Origin: an uncultured Dehalococcoidia bacterium
GTDB taxonomy: Bacteria > Chloroflexota > Dehalococcoidia > Lucifugimonadales > UBA3495
Assembly (NCBI GenBank): GCA_951812535.1
Contig: CATOSK010000006.1
Location: 434,001 to 498,000 of the forward strand
Direction of reading: 5' to 3'
Length of the DNA: 64,000 nucleotides
The translations under genes and the position numbers were made by a program. Positions 24,611-33,054 of the stretch are shown piece by piece. The notes beneath the pieces were generated by a model. It saw only the letters and a program-made list of their open reading frames with translations. It was not told where the DNA came from and did no database searches. Positions within the stretch are counted from its first letter, which is position 1. The number at the start of each line of letters is the position of its first letter.

Positions 24611-25186
24611 GTGACCGTCCAACCCGTACCCCCTCTTCCCGACCCAGTTGAACCCGGCCAACAGACCTCCGAACACCGCCGGGCCATCAGCCGCCGGTTC
24701 ATCATCCAGGCCCGCAACGAGTTGACGCAGAGCAACCGCTTGCAGGCCGGGGAAAAGGCTTGGGGGGCGATCGCCCAGCTCTTCAAGATCGTGGGCCAGG
24801 AACGGGGCTGGCGGCACCATTCCCACCGCCAACTGGATAGTATCGGGCGTCATATCCGGGCCGAGTACCCGAACTTGTCGTCCCAATCCCTGGCAGACGC
24901 GCTATCTGACGCCTACCATGTCGGTCACGAGAATTTCTACGAGAACCAATATGATCTGGACGAAATCGAGGCATTGGTGGACGCCGTGGAACGGCAGCTT
25001 CCAGCCCTGGAGCGGCTGGCGACGGAAGCCTCCCTGCACCCACGCCCATTCGAAATAGAGTCCATAGGACAACGCCGCCGTCTCCGGGAAATCACCGGAA
25101 ACCACTCGTTGGATATCGGGGATAAGTCCGGCGTTGGGTTTTCCCTGCTGCATTCGTCCGTCTCCGACGGTGATATGCCAGGTTGA
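24611..25186 (+). CDS. PaREP1-like HEPN-type protein
   Basis: From the GTG at 24611 the product has 191 residues. 'RLQAGEKAWGAIAQLFKIVGQERGWRHHSHRQL' (in parts, about 48-80) and 'SDAYHVGHENFYENQYDLDEIEALVDAV' (in parts) follow the PaREP1/PaREP8 pattern: an AxxKAWGA helix, a conserved His, and an LHxNFYE helix. The fold is probably a helical HEPN-like bundle, a group that includes RNases and nucleotide-binding partners. AGAAAGGAG precedes it; TTG at 24605 is another possible start. No partner nucleotidyltransferase is adjacent. Function is unknown. Confidence 0.7.
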   Translation: MTVQPVPPLPDPVEPGQQTSEHRRAISRRFIIQARNELTQSNRLQAGEKAWGAIAQLFKIVGQERGWRHHSHRQLDSIGRHIRAEYPNLSSQSLADALSDAYHVGHENFYENQYDLDEIEALVDAVERQLPALERLATEASLHPRPFEIESIGQRRRLREITGNHSLDIGDKSGVGFSLLHSSVSDGDMPG

Positions 25187-25273
25187 CACGCCCCATCCCC
25201 CATGTCGTGAAGCCCCCGGACCGGTGATCCCACCGGTCCAGCCCAAACCCCCAACGCGCTAAAGGAGCACACC

Positions 25274-26095
25274 ATGCTGGTAGTCGACGGACAGGTCCAC
25301 ATCTGGTCCCAGGGACTCCCCACCAACCCGGCCCACCGCCAGATAACCTCCTACTCCAAGGAGGACCTCCTGGCCGAAATGGACGCCGGAGGCGTCAACG
25401 CCGCCCTGATCCACCCCCCCGGCTGGGATCCCAACTCCGGGCAGGTCGCTCTCGACGCCGCCCGCGAGCACCCCAACCGCCTCGGCATCCTGGGCAACTT
25501 CCCCCTCGACCGCCCCGAGAGCCGCGACCTCGTACCGACGTGGAAGGACCAGCCGGGTATGCTCGGCCTGCGCTTCACCTTCCAACAGGCCCACCAGCAG
25601 ACCTGGCTCACCGACGGCACCATGGACTGGCTCTGGCCCGCCGTCGCCGACGCCAACATCCCCGTCGCCCTGGCCGCCGGCAACTTCCTGCCCTCCGTGG
25701 GACAGGTGGCCGAGCGGCACCCCGGGGTCAAACTCATCATCGACCACTTCGGGCGTGCCGGCGGAGGCACCCAGTCCGAGGGCGTCTGGGACAGCCTTCC
25801 CCAGCTTCTGGAACTGGCCCGCCATCCCAACGTCGCCGTCAAGACCACCGGCGGCCCCAGCTACTCCGCCGAAGATTACCCCTACGCCGACATCCACGGC
25901 CACATCCGGCGGATCTACGACGCCTTCGGGCCGGACCGCATGTTCTGGGGCACCGACATCACCCGCATGCCCTGCCCCTGGGCCCAATGCGTCTCCCTAT
26001 TCACCGAGGAGCTGGACTGGCTTCCCGAGGCCGACAAGGAGCTCATAATGGGCCGCGCCATCTGTAATTGGATCGGCTGGGACATTTCCGAGTAA
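25274..26095 (+). CDS. Amidohydrolase-2 family TIM-barrel hydrolase
   Basis: The product has 273 residues. The first strand is 'LVVDGQVHIWSQG', with a single His ('GQVHIW') where ACMSD-type enzymes have HxH. 'VKLIIDHFGRAGG' (about 156-168) carries the barrel His, and 'RMFWGTDITRMPCPW' near 223-237 carries the catalytic Asp. These are the marks of the amidohydrolase_2 (PF04909) group: lactonases, decarboxylases and hydrolases of aromatic or carboxylic substrates. AAGGAG precedes the ATG. It stands with a second amidohydrolase and a luciferase-like oxygenase on the same strand, suggesting a degradation pathway. Confidence 0.85.
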   Translation: MLVVDGQVHIWSQGLPTNPAHRQITSYSKEDLLAEMDAGGVNAALIHPPGWDPNSGQVALDAAREHPNRLGILGNFPLDRPESRDLVPTWKDQPGMLGLRFTFQQAHQQTWLTDGTMDWLWPAVADANIPVALAAGNFLPSVGQVAERHPGVKLIIDHFGRAGGGTQSEGVWDSLPQLLELARHPNVAVKTTGGPSYSAEDYPYADIHGHIRRIYDAFGPDRMFWGTDITRMPCPWAQCVSLFTEELDWLPEADKELIMGRAICNWIGWDISE

Positions 26096-26120
26096 CGCCT
26101 GCGGGGAGCATCCAGTCGGT

Positions 26121-26357
26121 GCCCACCCTGGGCCGGAGCGAGCGGGCGCTGATTGGACAAGTTACTTTACAGCGCCCGCGAGCGTTACAGAAAGAGAGTC
26201 CCCGGCCCACCCTGGGCCGGAGCGAGCGGGCGCTGATTGGACAAGTTACCTTACAGCGCCCGCGAGCGTTACAGAAAGAGAGTCCCCAGCCGACCGGCCG
26301 GAGCGAGCGGGCGCTGATTAGACAAGTTACCTTGCAGCCCCCGCGAGCGCTTTAGAG
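26121..26357 (+). repeat. Three tandem copies of an 84-bp hairpin unit (family A related)
   Basis: Units start at 26121, 26205 and about 26286 (spacing 84 and 81). Each has GAGCGGGCGCTG, a loop ATTGGACAAGTTAC(C/T)TTA, and CAGCGCCCGCGAGC, so arms GCGGGCGCTG/CAGCGCCCGC pair perfectly in copies 1 and 2. The third unit is diverged in its right arm and ends GCTTTAGAGAGG, just before the ATG at 26367. The loop is the core of family A elements elsewhere. Confidence 0.85.
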
Positions 26358-26366
26358 AGGGAAAAG

Positions 26367-27359
26367 ATGAGGACCATCGACATTCACGCCCACCTGGCCC
26401 CCCAATGCCTCTGGCAAGCCATTGACGGCGGCGGGGAATGGTACGGGATGCACTACCAGTCCGGCGACCGGGACACCCTGGTCACCCGCCCCGGAAGGGC
26501 CGGCCGCGTCTCCCCCAAGGCCAAATTCACCCCGGAGCAGCGCCTAACGGACATGGACCAGTCCGGCACCGACGTCCAGATCGTCTCCATCCAGGCCCAG
26601 GTCATGGGATACCACCTGCCCTCCGACGCCGGACTCTCCCACGCCCGCGAGTTCAACGACGAGGTCGCCGGCATGGCCCGCCAGTGGCCGGAGCGGTTCG
26701 CGGGGATGGCCACCCTGCCCATGCAGGACGTGGACGCCGCCATCGCCGAGCTGGACCGGGCGGTAAACACCCTGGGCCTCAAGGGAGCCGAGCTGGACAC
26801 GGAGGTCAACGGCAAGAACTGGGACGAGCCCGAGTTCCTGCCCCTGTTCAAGGCCGCCGAGTCCATGGGCGCGGTCCTCTTCTACCATCCCCAGCCCCAG
26901 CACAACATGATGGTCGACCGCATCGAGCGATACTCGCTGCCCAACAGCATCGGCGTTCCCATGGAGGACGCCCTCATCACCGCCACCCTCATCCTCGGCG
27001 GCATCCTCGACAAGTGCCCCGACCTCAAAGTCTGCATCGCCCACGGCGGCGGCCCCGCCTGCGTCCTGATGAACCGCATCGATCGTGGCTGGGCAGAGCG
27101 GCGGCAGGGACAGGTCATCGCCAACCCGCCCAGCACCTACCAGCGCAAGCTCTACTATGACTGCATCACCATGAGTGAACCCGCCCTGCGCTTCCTCATC
27201 GACACCGTCGGCGCTGATCGTGTAGTCCTGGGCAGCGACTGGCCCTTCGTCACCTGGGACCCCTCCCCCGCCGGCTGGATCCAAAGCCTCCAATCCCTCA
27301 CCGACGCGGAAAAGGAACTAATCCTGGGGAAGAACCTGGAGGCGCTGCTGGGGATTTAG
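26367..27359 (+). CDS. Amidohydrolase-2 family enzyme, ACMSD-like
   Basis: The product has 330 residues. It opens with 'TIDIHAHLAPQ', the HxH zinc motif. Further blocks are 'MDQSGTDVQIVSIQAQ', 'ATLPMQDVDAAIAELDRAV', 'GAELDTEVNGKNWDEPEFLPLFKAAE' (in parts), 'LFYHPQP' with a metal His, 'LKVCIAHGGGPA', and 'DRVVLGSDWPFVTWD' with the catalytic Asp. This arrangement is that of 2-amino-3-carboxymuconate-semialdehyde decarboxylase and gamma-resorcylate or related decarboxylases. Translation seems to use GAGAGGGAAAAG, which comes from the end of the tandem repeat. A non-oxidative decarboxylase or hydrolase of an aromatic ring-cleavage product is likely. Confidence 0.88.
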   Translation: MRTIDIHAHLAPQCLWQAIDGGGEWYGMHYQSGDRDTLVTRPGRAGRVSPKAKFTPEQRLTDMDQSGTDVQIVSIQAQVMGYHLPSDAGLSHAREFNDEVAGMARQWPERFAGMATLPMQDVDAAIAELDRAVNTLGLKGAELDTEVNGKNWDEPEFLPLFKAAESMGAVLFYHPQPQHNMMVDRIERYSLPNSIGVPMEDALITATLILGGILDKCPDLKVCIAHGGGPACVLMNRIDRGWAERRQGQVIANPPSTYQRKLYYDCITMSEPALRFLIDTVGADRVVLGSDWPFVTWDPSPAGWIQSLQSLTDAEKELILGKNLEALLGI

Positions 27360-27373
27360 CCGCTTTTTTTCCA

Positions 27374-27401
27374 GGGGGTTTGGGGGATGCATCCCCCAAC
27401 G
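27374..27401 (+). repeat. Dispersed palindromic repeat, family B (copy 6)
   Basis: GGGGG-TTT-GGGGGATGCATCCCCC-AACG; here the centre ATGCAT makes the inner palindrome perfect. It lies 14 bases after the amidohydrolase stop. Confidence 0.85.
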
Positions 27402-27489
27402 TACCCCATCAAACCCCCCCTCCCCCGTTCTGCTAAAATGCCCCCAACCCGCCCCCGACTTCACGCGGAGAAATCGGCCCCACCCCCCA

Positions 27490-27535
27490 GCGCCCTTGGA
27501 CAAGTTACCCCCGTTTGGCGCGAAAGGGGTGGGCC
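27490..27535 (+). repeat. Dispersed repeat, family A (copy 6)
   Basis: GCGCCCTTGGACAAGTTACC ... GGCGCGAAAGGGGTGGGCC, directly upstream of the luciferase-like gene. An extended -10 candidate TGC-TAAAAT is at 27432-27439. Confidence 0.75.
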
Positions 27536-27554
27536 TTAGAAGGAGGCTCCACCC

Positions 27555-28682
27555 ATGCAGCTAGGCTTGTTCTACCAGATCCAGGTCCCCAAGCCATGGA
27601 ACGACCAGAGTGAGGCCCAGCGCTACCACGAGATGCTGGAAGAAGTGACCTACGCCGAGGAAATCGGCATGACCAGCGTCTGGTTCGTCGAGCACCACTT
27701 CCGCTCCGAATGGTCCCACTCCAGCGCCCCCGACATCACCCTCGCCGCCATCAGCCAGCGCACCGAGAAAATGCGCCTCGGAATCGCCGTCGTCCTCGTC
27801 CCCCTGCACCATCCCCTCAACATCGCCTCCCGCATGGCCACCCTGGACGTCGTCAGCAACGGCCGCGTCGACCTGGGCATCGGACGCTCCGGCTACCCCT
27901 ACCAGATGCAGCCCTACGGCTCTGACCTCAAGGACGTCTCCGGTATGGTCGAGGAGTACCTCAAGGTCATCCCCGGCGCCTGGACTGAGGAGGAGTTCTC
28001 CTTCGAGGGCGAGTACTACCACATCCCGCCCCGCGAGGTCATCCCCAAGCCCGTCCAGAAGCCCCACCCGCCCATCTGGCAGGCCTGCAGCCAGGACGAC
28101 ACTGCCCGGAAGGTCGGCGAGCAGGGCCTCGGTTGTCTCGCCCAGACCAGCGTCGGCCCCGAGCGCGCCGAGCAGATCATCCGCATCTACAAGGAGGCCA
28201 TCAAGGACCCCCAGCCCGTCACCAAGCTGGTCTACGACCGGGTGGCCGGCAACACCGTCGCCCTCTGCGCCGAGAACCGCCAGAAGGCCCGGGAGCGGGG
28301 CGCCGAGCTCATCGACTGGTACCGCTACCAGCAGCGCCTCCGCGACGCCAAGGTCTGGCAGGGCTACGACCCGAACAAGGTGCCCGAGGACTACAAGTGG
28401 CACTACCAGCGTTCCCAGGGAGACACCGTCCGCCGCGACGAGACCTCCTCCATCGACCTCGTCAACGACGGCGGCCGCTTCTGCATCGGCAACCCCGACG
28501 ACTGCATCGAGTACATCGAGAAGTACGAGGCCATGGGCGTCGACGAGATGATGCCCCTCTTCCAGGTCGGCCCCGTCAGCCACGAGGAGGTCATGGAGTC
28601 GCTCCGCCTCTTCGGCAAGTATGTCGTCCCCCATTTCGCCGCCAAGGAGAAGAAGGCCGCTGCCGCCGCTGCCGGCAACTAG
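27555..28682 (+). CDS. Luciferase-like (LLM class) flavin-dependent monooxygenase
   Basis: The product has 375 residues. 'LGLFYQIQVP' then 'VTYAEEIGMTSVWFVEHHFRSEWSHSSAPDITLAA' (in parts) is the bacterial-luciferase barrel start with the conserved EHH. 'RLGIAVVLVPLHHPLNIASRMATLDVVSNGRVDLGIGRS' (in parts) is the flavin-phosphate and substrate region. The C-terminal tail 'AAKEKKAAAAAAGN' is low complexity. Such enzymes oxidise aldehydes, sulfonates or other organics with reduced FMN and oxygen, and they are numerous in SAR202-type genomes. AAGGAGG precedes the ATG. No flavin reductase is directly adjacent. Substrate is unknown. Confidence 0.9.
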   Translation: MQLGLFYQIQVPKPWNDQSEAQRYHEMLEEVTYAEEIGMTSVWFVEHHFRSEWSHSSAPDITLAAISQRTEKMRLGIAVVLVPLHHPLNIASRMATLDVVSNGRVDLGIGRSGYPYQMQPYGSDLKDVSGMVEEYLKVIPGAWTEEEFSFEGEYYHIPPREVIPKPVQKPHPPIWQACSQDDTARKVGEQGLGCLAQTSVGPERAEQIIRIYKEAIKDPQPVTKLVYDRVAGNTVALCAENRQKARERGAELIDWYRYQQRLRDAKVWQGYDPNKVPEDYKWHYQRSQGDTVRRDETSSIDLVNDGGRFCIGNPDDCIEYIEKYEAMGVDEMMPLFQVGPVSHEEVMESLRLFGKYVVPHFAAKEKKAAAAAAGN

Positions 28683-28718
28683 CCACACCGTTTCAGGCAC
28701 CCCTCTGGACAAACCACC

Positions 28719-28742
28719 GGCCCCCGGACATGTCCGGGGGCC
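28719..28742. terminator. Perfect 24-base G/C palindrome after the luciferase-like gene
   Basis: Arms GGCCCCCGGACA and TGTCCGGGGGCC are fully complementary. It lies 36 bases after the stop at 28682. There is no T tract, so intrinsic termination is uncertain, but it probably ends or protects the transcript. Confidence 0.55.
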
Positions 28743-28784
28743 GTCTCGTCAATCCAATTGCGATGGCTCAACCCCCAGCACAAA

Positions 28785-28811
28785 GGGGGTTGGGGGATTC
28801 ATACCCCAACG
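28785..28811 (+). repeat. Dispersed palindromic repeat, family B (copy 7)
   Basis: GGGGG-TT-GGGGGATTCATACCCC-AACG, with one change in the right arm. It lies between convergent genes. Confidence 0.8.
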
Positions 28812-28839
28812 CGACCCTGTCCAGCCGGGATCACCACTC

Positions 28840-29757
28840 CTACGCGAACTCCCGCGTCACGACGTCCTCGTAGGACTGGTGTTCCCGCACCAGCCCCGCC
28901 CCCATCAGCGCTTCCTGCAGCCGCTCAAACTCCGGCTGCTCCAGGGCCGGATTCACCGGCCACGTCCCTTGCTCCTTCAGCCTCCCCACCGACCCGGCCA
29001 GAAGCTCCACCGGCACGTCCGGGAAAAACTCGGCGATGGCCCCCGCGATCTTCGCCGGATCGCTGGCCTGGATCCACCCCAACGCTCGGGAAAATCCCTG
29101 CGTGAACCGCCGCACGGTGTCCCCCTGTCCTGACAGGAACTCCCGAGTCGCCGCGAAGGAGCTGTAAGCCATGTGGCCGTTCACCATCCCCAGCGCCACC
29201 GCCATGTGACCCGCTCCCTCGGAAACCAGCCGTCCCGCCGCCGGCTCTGGCAAGTGGATGAAGTCCGCCCTTCCCTCCCGGAAGGCATCCACCGCGTCGT
29301 CCAGCGGCAGCCCCATCATCAGGTTCAGGTCCGACGGATCAACCCCGTTGTTCCGCATCGCATACTGCAGCGACGCCCACGGCATCGGCGAGAACCCCAC
29401 CGGGATCACCGACGCTCCCCGCAGCGACTCCCAGGAAAACTCATCCTGCGGCTCCCGCTCCAGGATGAAAAACCCGTCCCGGGCGTTTATCTCCGCAAAG
29501 TGCAGCGGCGTCGTCTCCGCCCCCCAGTCCAGCGCGATGATGCACCGCATTATCCCGCTCTGCACGATATCCGCCGCCCCGTTCTTCAGCGCGCTCAGCG
29601 GATGCGGGAACTGCGGCGGACAGGTGGAAAAACTCACGTCCAGCCCCTCCTCCCGCAGGAACCCACCGGCCACCGACACCAGGATCGGAGTGTAGAACAC
29701 CGTCCTGAACGTCTCCATCAGCCGCAAGGGAATCGGCCCGCTTTGTCTTGCCTGCAT
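28840..29757 (-). CDS. NMT1/THI5-like substrate-binding protein
   Basis: The product has 305 residues with the periplasmic-binding-protein II fold of NMT1/THI5-like proteins: 'YTPILVSVAGGFLREEGLDVSF' (in parts), 'SALKNGAADIVQSGIMR', 'LRGASVIPVGFSPMPWASLQYAMRNNGVD' (in parts), 'AFREGRADFIHLPEPAAGRL'. Relatives bind HMP-pyrimidine, aliphatic sulfonates or nitrate, or synthesise HMP. No signal peptide or lipobox is evident and no ABC permease or ATPase gene is adjacent. It may be cytoplasmic or may lack its transporter here. It is an orphan single gene. Confidence 0.78.
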   Translation of the reverse strand: MQARQSGPIPLRLMETFRTVFYTPILVSVAGGFLREEGLDVSFSTCPPQFPHPLSALKNGAADIVQSGIMRCIIALDWGAETTPLHFAEINARDGFFILEREPQDEFSWESLRGASVIPVGFSPMPWASLQYAMRNNGVDPSDLNLMMGLPLDDAVDAFREGRADFIHLPEPAAGRLVSEGAGHMAVALGMVNGHMAYSSFAATREFLSGQGDTVRRFTQGFSRALGWIQASDPAKIAGAIAEFFPDVPVELLAGSVGRLKEQGTWPVNPALEQPEFERLQEALMGAGLVREHQSYEDVVTREFA

Positions 29758-29849
29758 TCTTTCTCCTTCAACGACCGTGGATTGACCGCAGATTGGATCT
29801 AGACCCGGCCGTTCGAATCAAGCCATAACCATCGCCGGTCCCGGACTGA

Positions 29850-29948
29850 TCACCAACCCCTCAATCTGCGTTTCCGGCCCCGCCAGGTCATTATCGCCAG
29901 TGAACCCGCGATTATCACCACGGGAGCCACCAGGAAAACTAATATCAT
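29850..29948 (-). CDS. Possible 32-residue single-pass membrane peptide
   Basis: From the ATG at 29948: one hydrophobic helix 'MILVFLVAPVVIIAGSLAIM' followed by a strongly basic tail 'TWRGRKRRLRGW'. The positive-inside tail fits an N-out membrane peptide. The ribosome-binding site is weak and longer frames upstream are open. Function unknown; it could be spurious. Confidence 0.35.
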   Translation of the reverse strand: MILVFLVAPVVIIAGSLAIMTWRGRKRRLRGW

Positions 29949-30146
29949 CGCGGCGTCCACCCTGACCGGGTCGGACAAGACCACGCTTGCCGGAAATATG
30001 GAAAATGGCACCTTTGGCCCTCGCTGGTACCAGCCGGTATCGCCCGTTGGAATCAGGATAGTCGGCCCTCCATCACGGTGTCCAGACCCGTCCTGTCCCG
30101 GTCTCACCCTATCCAAAATTTGACGCCGGCTACATGATATGAGAAA

Positions 30147-31745
30147 ATGATAAACAGTATCGTTAAATCTGCCGTTAGAAACCAGCATGGCTTCCCTCAT
30201 GGAATTGACAGCATGACAACCGCACGCGCCGTGTGGACCAGCCAGGGTCTCCAGCAGTTGGTCAAACGTGAACTCGGCGACTGCCACCTGGTCGTGGTCT
30301 CCAACCGACAGCCCTACATCTACAAGCTCCTCGACGGGCAGGTCAGCTACGAGATGCCCGCCGGAGGACTCACCAACGCCATCGACCCCCTCATGCAGTC
30401 CTGCGGCGGCACCTGGATCGCCCACGGCGGCGGCACCGGCGACCGGCTCGTCGTCGAGTCGGGCAACAAGGTCATGGTCCCGCCCCACGACCCCAGCTAC
30501 ACCCTCCGCCTCCTCTGGCTCACCGAGGAAGAAGAACAGGGCTACTACTACGGCTTCTCCAACAACGCCCTTTGGCCCCTCTGCCACAACGCCTACACCG
30601 AACCCCAGTTCCGCTCCCGTGACTGGCAGGCCTACCGCCGGGTCAACGAGCTTTTCGCCCAACAGGTCCTTGACGAGGTCGGCAACCGCCCCGCCGTCGT
30701 GTTCACCCAGGACTACCACCTCGCCCTCCTTTCCAACCTCCTCAAGGACTCCAACCCCGACATCATCACCGGACAGTTCTGGCACATCCCCTGGCCCAAT
30801 CCCGACATTTTCCGCATCTGCCCCTGGCAGGACGAAATCCTGGAAGGAGTCCTGGGCAACGATGTCCTCGGCTTCCACATCGGCGAGCACTCCAACAACT
30901 TCGTCGAGACCGTCGCCCGCAGCCTCGACGCCCGGGTCGACCGCGATTACAGCCTGGTCAATTTCCGGGGCGGCACCACCCTCGTCCGTCCCTTCCCCAT
31001 CAGCGTCGACTTCGACGAAATCGAGCGCGAGTCCCGCTCCGCCGCCGTCACCCGGGAAATGGATGCCCTCACCGAGGAGCTTGGGCTGGAAGGTCTCATC
31101 GTCGGTCTCGGCATCGACCGCATCGACTACACCAAGGGCATCCCCCACCGCTTCCGCGCCATCGGACGCTTCTTCCAGAAGTACCCCCAGTACCGGGAAA
31201 AGGTCGTCTTCGTCCAGGCCGGCGTCATGAGCCGCACCGACATCGACGCCTACCAGCGCCTTGCCGAGCAGGTCGATGATCTCCTGGAGGAAATCAACTC
31301 CCGCTTCGCCACCGCCGGTTGGAAGCCCATCATCTACCTGCCCACCGACCTCCCCAGCACCAAGCTCATGGCCCTGCGCCGCCTCGCCCAATTCTGCGTC
31401 GTCAGCTCCCTCCACGACGGCATGAACCTCGTCGCCAAGGAGTATGTCGCCAGCCGCTTCGACGAGGACGGCGTCCTCATCCTCAGCCCCTTCGCCGGGG
31501 CCGCCCTCGAGCTGACCCAGGCCCTCATCGTCAACCCCTACGCCACCGACGATTTCGCCGACAACATCCTCCACGCCGTGACCATGCCCCTGGAAGACCG
31601 GCAAATGCGGATGCGCCGTATGCGCGCCACCGTGCGCGAGAACAACATCTACAAGTGGGCTGCCCAGCTCCTGGTGCAGATGCTCCAACTCAACCGCCGC
31701 GGCCGCTTCTCCGGCGCGGAACCCGCCCTCTCCTCCGCGGATTAG
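30147..31745 (+). CDS. otsA: Alpha,alpha-trehalose-phosphate synthase (GT20)
   Basis: The product has 532 residues and the GT20 landmarks: 'LVVVSNRQPY' near the start, 'PAGGLTNAIDPLM', 'ITGQFWHIPWPNPDIFRICPW' (in parts), 'GNDVLGFHIGEHSNNFVET' (in parts), 'GLGIDRIDYTKGIPHRFRA' (in parts), and 'SSLHDGMNLVAKEYVASR' (in parts). These are the donor and acceptor sites that join a nucleotide glucose to glucose-6-phosphate. A start at 30213 is also possible; the first 22 residues are not conserved-looking. The phosphatase gene follows after 20 bases, so trehalose (a compatible solute) is the expected product. Glucosylglycerol-phosphate synthases are close relatives. Confidence 0.88.
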   Translation: MINSIVKSAVRNQHGFPHGIDSMTTARAVWTSQGLQQLVKRELGDCHLVVVSNRQPYIYKLLDGQVSYEMPAGGLTNAIDPLMQSCGGTWIAHGGGTGDRLVVESGNKVMVPPHDPSYTLRLLWLTEEEEQGYYYGFSNNALWPLCHNAYTEPQFRSRDWQAYRRVNELFAQQVLDEVGNRPAVVFTQDYHLALLSNLLKDSNPDIITGQFWHIPWPNPDIFRICPWQDEILEGVLGNDVLGFHIGEHSNNFVETVARSLDARVDRDYSLVNFRGGTTLVRPFPISVDFDEIERESRSAAVTREMDALTEELGLEGLIVGLGIDRIDYTKGIPHRFRAIGRFFQKYPQYREKVVFVQAGVMSRTDIDAYQRLAEQVDDLLEEINSRFATAGWKPIIYLPTDLPSTKLMALRRLAQFCVVSSLHDGMNLVAKEYVASRFDEDGVLILSPFAGAALELTQALIVNPYATDDFADNILHAVTMPLEDRQMRMRRMRATVRENNIYKWAAQLLVQMLQLNRRGRFSGAEPALSSAD

Positions 31746-31765
31746 ACCCCCGGGCAAGCCCTCTG

Positions 31766-32572
31766 GTGCCCCACCTCCTCAACATCTGGCCCAGCATCGC
31801 TCCCCGTCTTGCCGCCGCGCCCCGGGTACTGCTCCTGTCGGACTATGACGGCACCCTCAGCCCCATCGCCGCCCGCCCCGACCTGGCGGTCCTTCCTCCC
31901 GAAACCCGGCAGGCCCTCGCCGGCCTGGCCGCCCACCCCGGCTTCCGCGTCGGCATCGTCAGCGGGCGCAGCCTCTCCGACCTGCGGGAAAGGGTCAACC
32001 TCCCCGGCATCATCTACGCCGGAAATCACGGCCTGGAAATCACCTTCCCGGCGGTCCCCTTGGCAAAAGCCTTCTTCCCGGAAAACTCCTTCACCCACCC
32101 CCGGGCCGCCCGCCTCCGCCCCGTCCTCCAGCAAGCCGCCGAAGCCCTGCAAAAGCGCCTTCACCGTCACCGGGGAGTCATCGTCGAGGACAAGGGCCTC
32201 TCCCTCAGCGTCCACTACCGTCAGGCTTCCCCTGAATCCATTCCCGAAATCCAGTGCGCGTTCGATGAAGTCATCTCCGCCGCCCCGCCGGAGGACATCC
32301 GGGTCACCCATGGGAAAATGGTCCTGGAAGTCCGCCCCAACATCCAATGGGGCAAGGGCCAGGCCATCGAGAAAATCCTGGAAACCTCCGGCCAGGACGC
32401 CCTTCCCATCTTCTTCGGCGACGACCTCACCGACGAGGATGGGTTCGAAGTGGTCCAGAACGCCGATGGCATCGCCGTGTTCGTCGGCCCCGCCCGCCAG
32501 CCCACCCGGGCCGCCTACCGCGTCGACTCCCCCCGGGAGGTCGCCGAAACCCTGCGCCTGCTCCGCGCATGA
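31766..32572 (+). CDS. otsB: Trehalose-6-phosphate phosphatase (HAD superfamily)
   Basis: From the GTG at 31766 the product has 268 residues. HAD motif I is 'LLSDYDGTLSP', with the nucleophile Asp. 'VGIVSGRSLSDLRERV' is motif II, 'YAGNHGLEI' is characteristic of trehalose phosphatases, and 'IFFGDDLTDEDGFEVV' is motif IV. It would dephosphorylate the OtsA product to trehalose in the cytoplasm. It is 20 bases downstream of otsA and surely co-transcribed. Confidence 0.9.
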   Translation: MPHLLNIWPSIAPRLAAAPRVLLLSDYDGTLSPIAARPDLAVLPPETRQALAGLAAHPGFRVGIVSGRSLSDLRERVNLPGIIYAGNHGLEITFPAVPLAKAFFPENSFTHPRAARLRPVLQQAAEALQKRLHRHRGVIVEDKGLSLSVHYRQASPESIPEIQCAFDEVISAAPPEDIRVTHGKMVLEVRPNIQWGKGQAIEKILETSGQDALPIFFGDDLTDEDGFEVVQNADGIAVFVGPARQPTRAAYRVDSPREVAETLRLLRA

Positions 32573-32678
32573 TTCCCCCGGGAATAACCCCGCTCCCGGC
32601 ATTCCCTGCTGCACTACATCACTCCCGGGTAGCGTTGCAATTCAAGTGGTCTCGTGCCTTCCCCACCACCCTTTTCTC

Positions 32679-32726
32679 CGTCATCCCTGCGCAGGCCTGC
32701 CCCCGCGTAGGCGGGGAGCCAGACCT
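32679..32726 (-). repeat. Dispersed 'cgcgggaatgacgg' repeat, family C
   Basis: The bases CGTCATCCCTGCGCAGGC and CCCCGCGTAGGCGGGGAGCC are arms of a widespread palindromic repeat; further copies occur near 36714, 43465, 46400 and 52010. No gene is seen in the stretch 32573-32827. Confidence 0.75.
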
Positions 32727-32827
32727 CCATCCGCCTCCAGAGTCACAGTCAATATGAGAGCGTACACTTGTCCTCACACATTCTCTTACAACGGTGAATC
32801 GATGGGGAATCCATCAGGCTGCTTAGC

Positions 32828-33054
32828 TTACGCTTGGTCAAAATTCGGCCTGGATATCCCGAGGTCTCTCCTGATTCGGTGGATGGTTCCCATGGCCAAA
32901 TCGCGATTGCTGTGCCTGGGAACGATGGCACGCCGTCCATTGGCAGGGTTTACCCACATTTCGTGGGAGCCATCGGCCTGACGACGGAACCTGCACCCCA
33001 TGTTCTCCAATTTCGTGCGTAGTCCCCGTTCGTGCGTAGTTCCCGGTAGGTCAT
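32828..33054 (-). pseudogene. hicA: hicA toxin gene disrupted by a 17-base tandem duplication
   Basis: From the ATG at 33054 the frame reads 'MTYRELRT' and is then thrown out of frame. A second frame carries 'KLENMGCRFRRQADGSHEMWVNP', 'RRAIVPRHSNRDLAMGTIHRIRRDLGI' (in parts), to a stop at 32828. This is the HicA double-stranded-RNA-binding-like fold with its catalytic His in 'GSHEMW'. A near-perfect 17-base direct duplication (33012-33028, 33029-33045, one mismatch) explains the shift. Removing one copy gives a continuous 68-residue HicA. The start overlaps the hicB stop (ATGA), as in intact modules. An ATG at 33010 could still give a shorter product. Confidence 0.8.
33012..33045. repeat. 17-base tandem duplication inside hicA
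   Basis: TTCGTGCGTAGTCCCCG is followed directly by TTCGTGCGTAGTTCCCG. Seventeen is not a multiple of three, so the duplication shifts the frame. Confidence 0.9.

Noticed and set aside
26121-26357. Tandem repeats considered as a CRISPR array
   Set aside because: Only three units of 81-84 bases, all parts of each unit are conserved, no variable spacers, and no cas genes in the window.
28719-28742. Classical intrinsic terminator
   Set aside because: The stem is strong but no T tract follows, so it is listed only as a tentative terminator.
29850-31757. Long open frame on the minus strand opposite otsA
   Set aside because: It is antisense to a clear GT20 gene, low in complexity (Gly/Val/Asp/Glu rich) and matches no family; G+C-rich codons leave antisense frames open. 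Only its last 32 codons were kept as a possible small membrane peptide.
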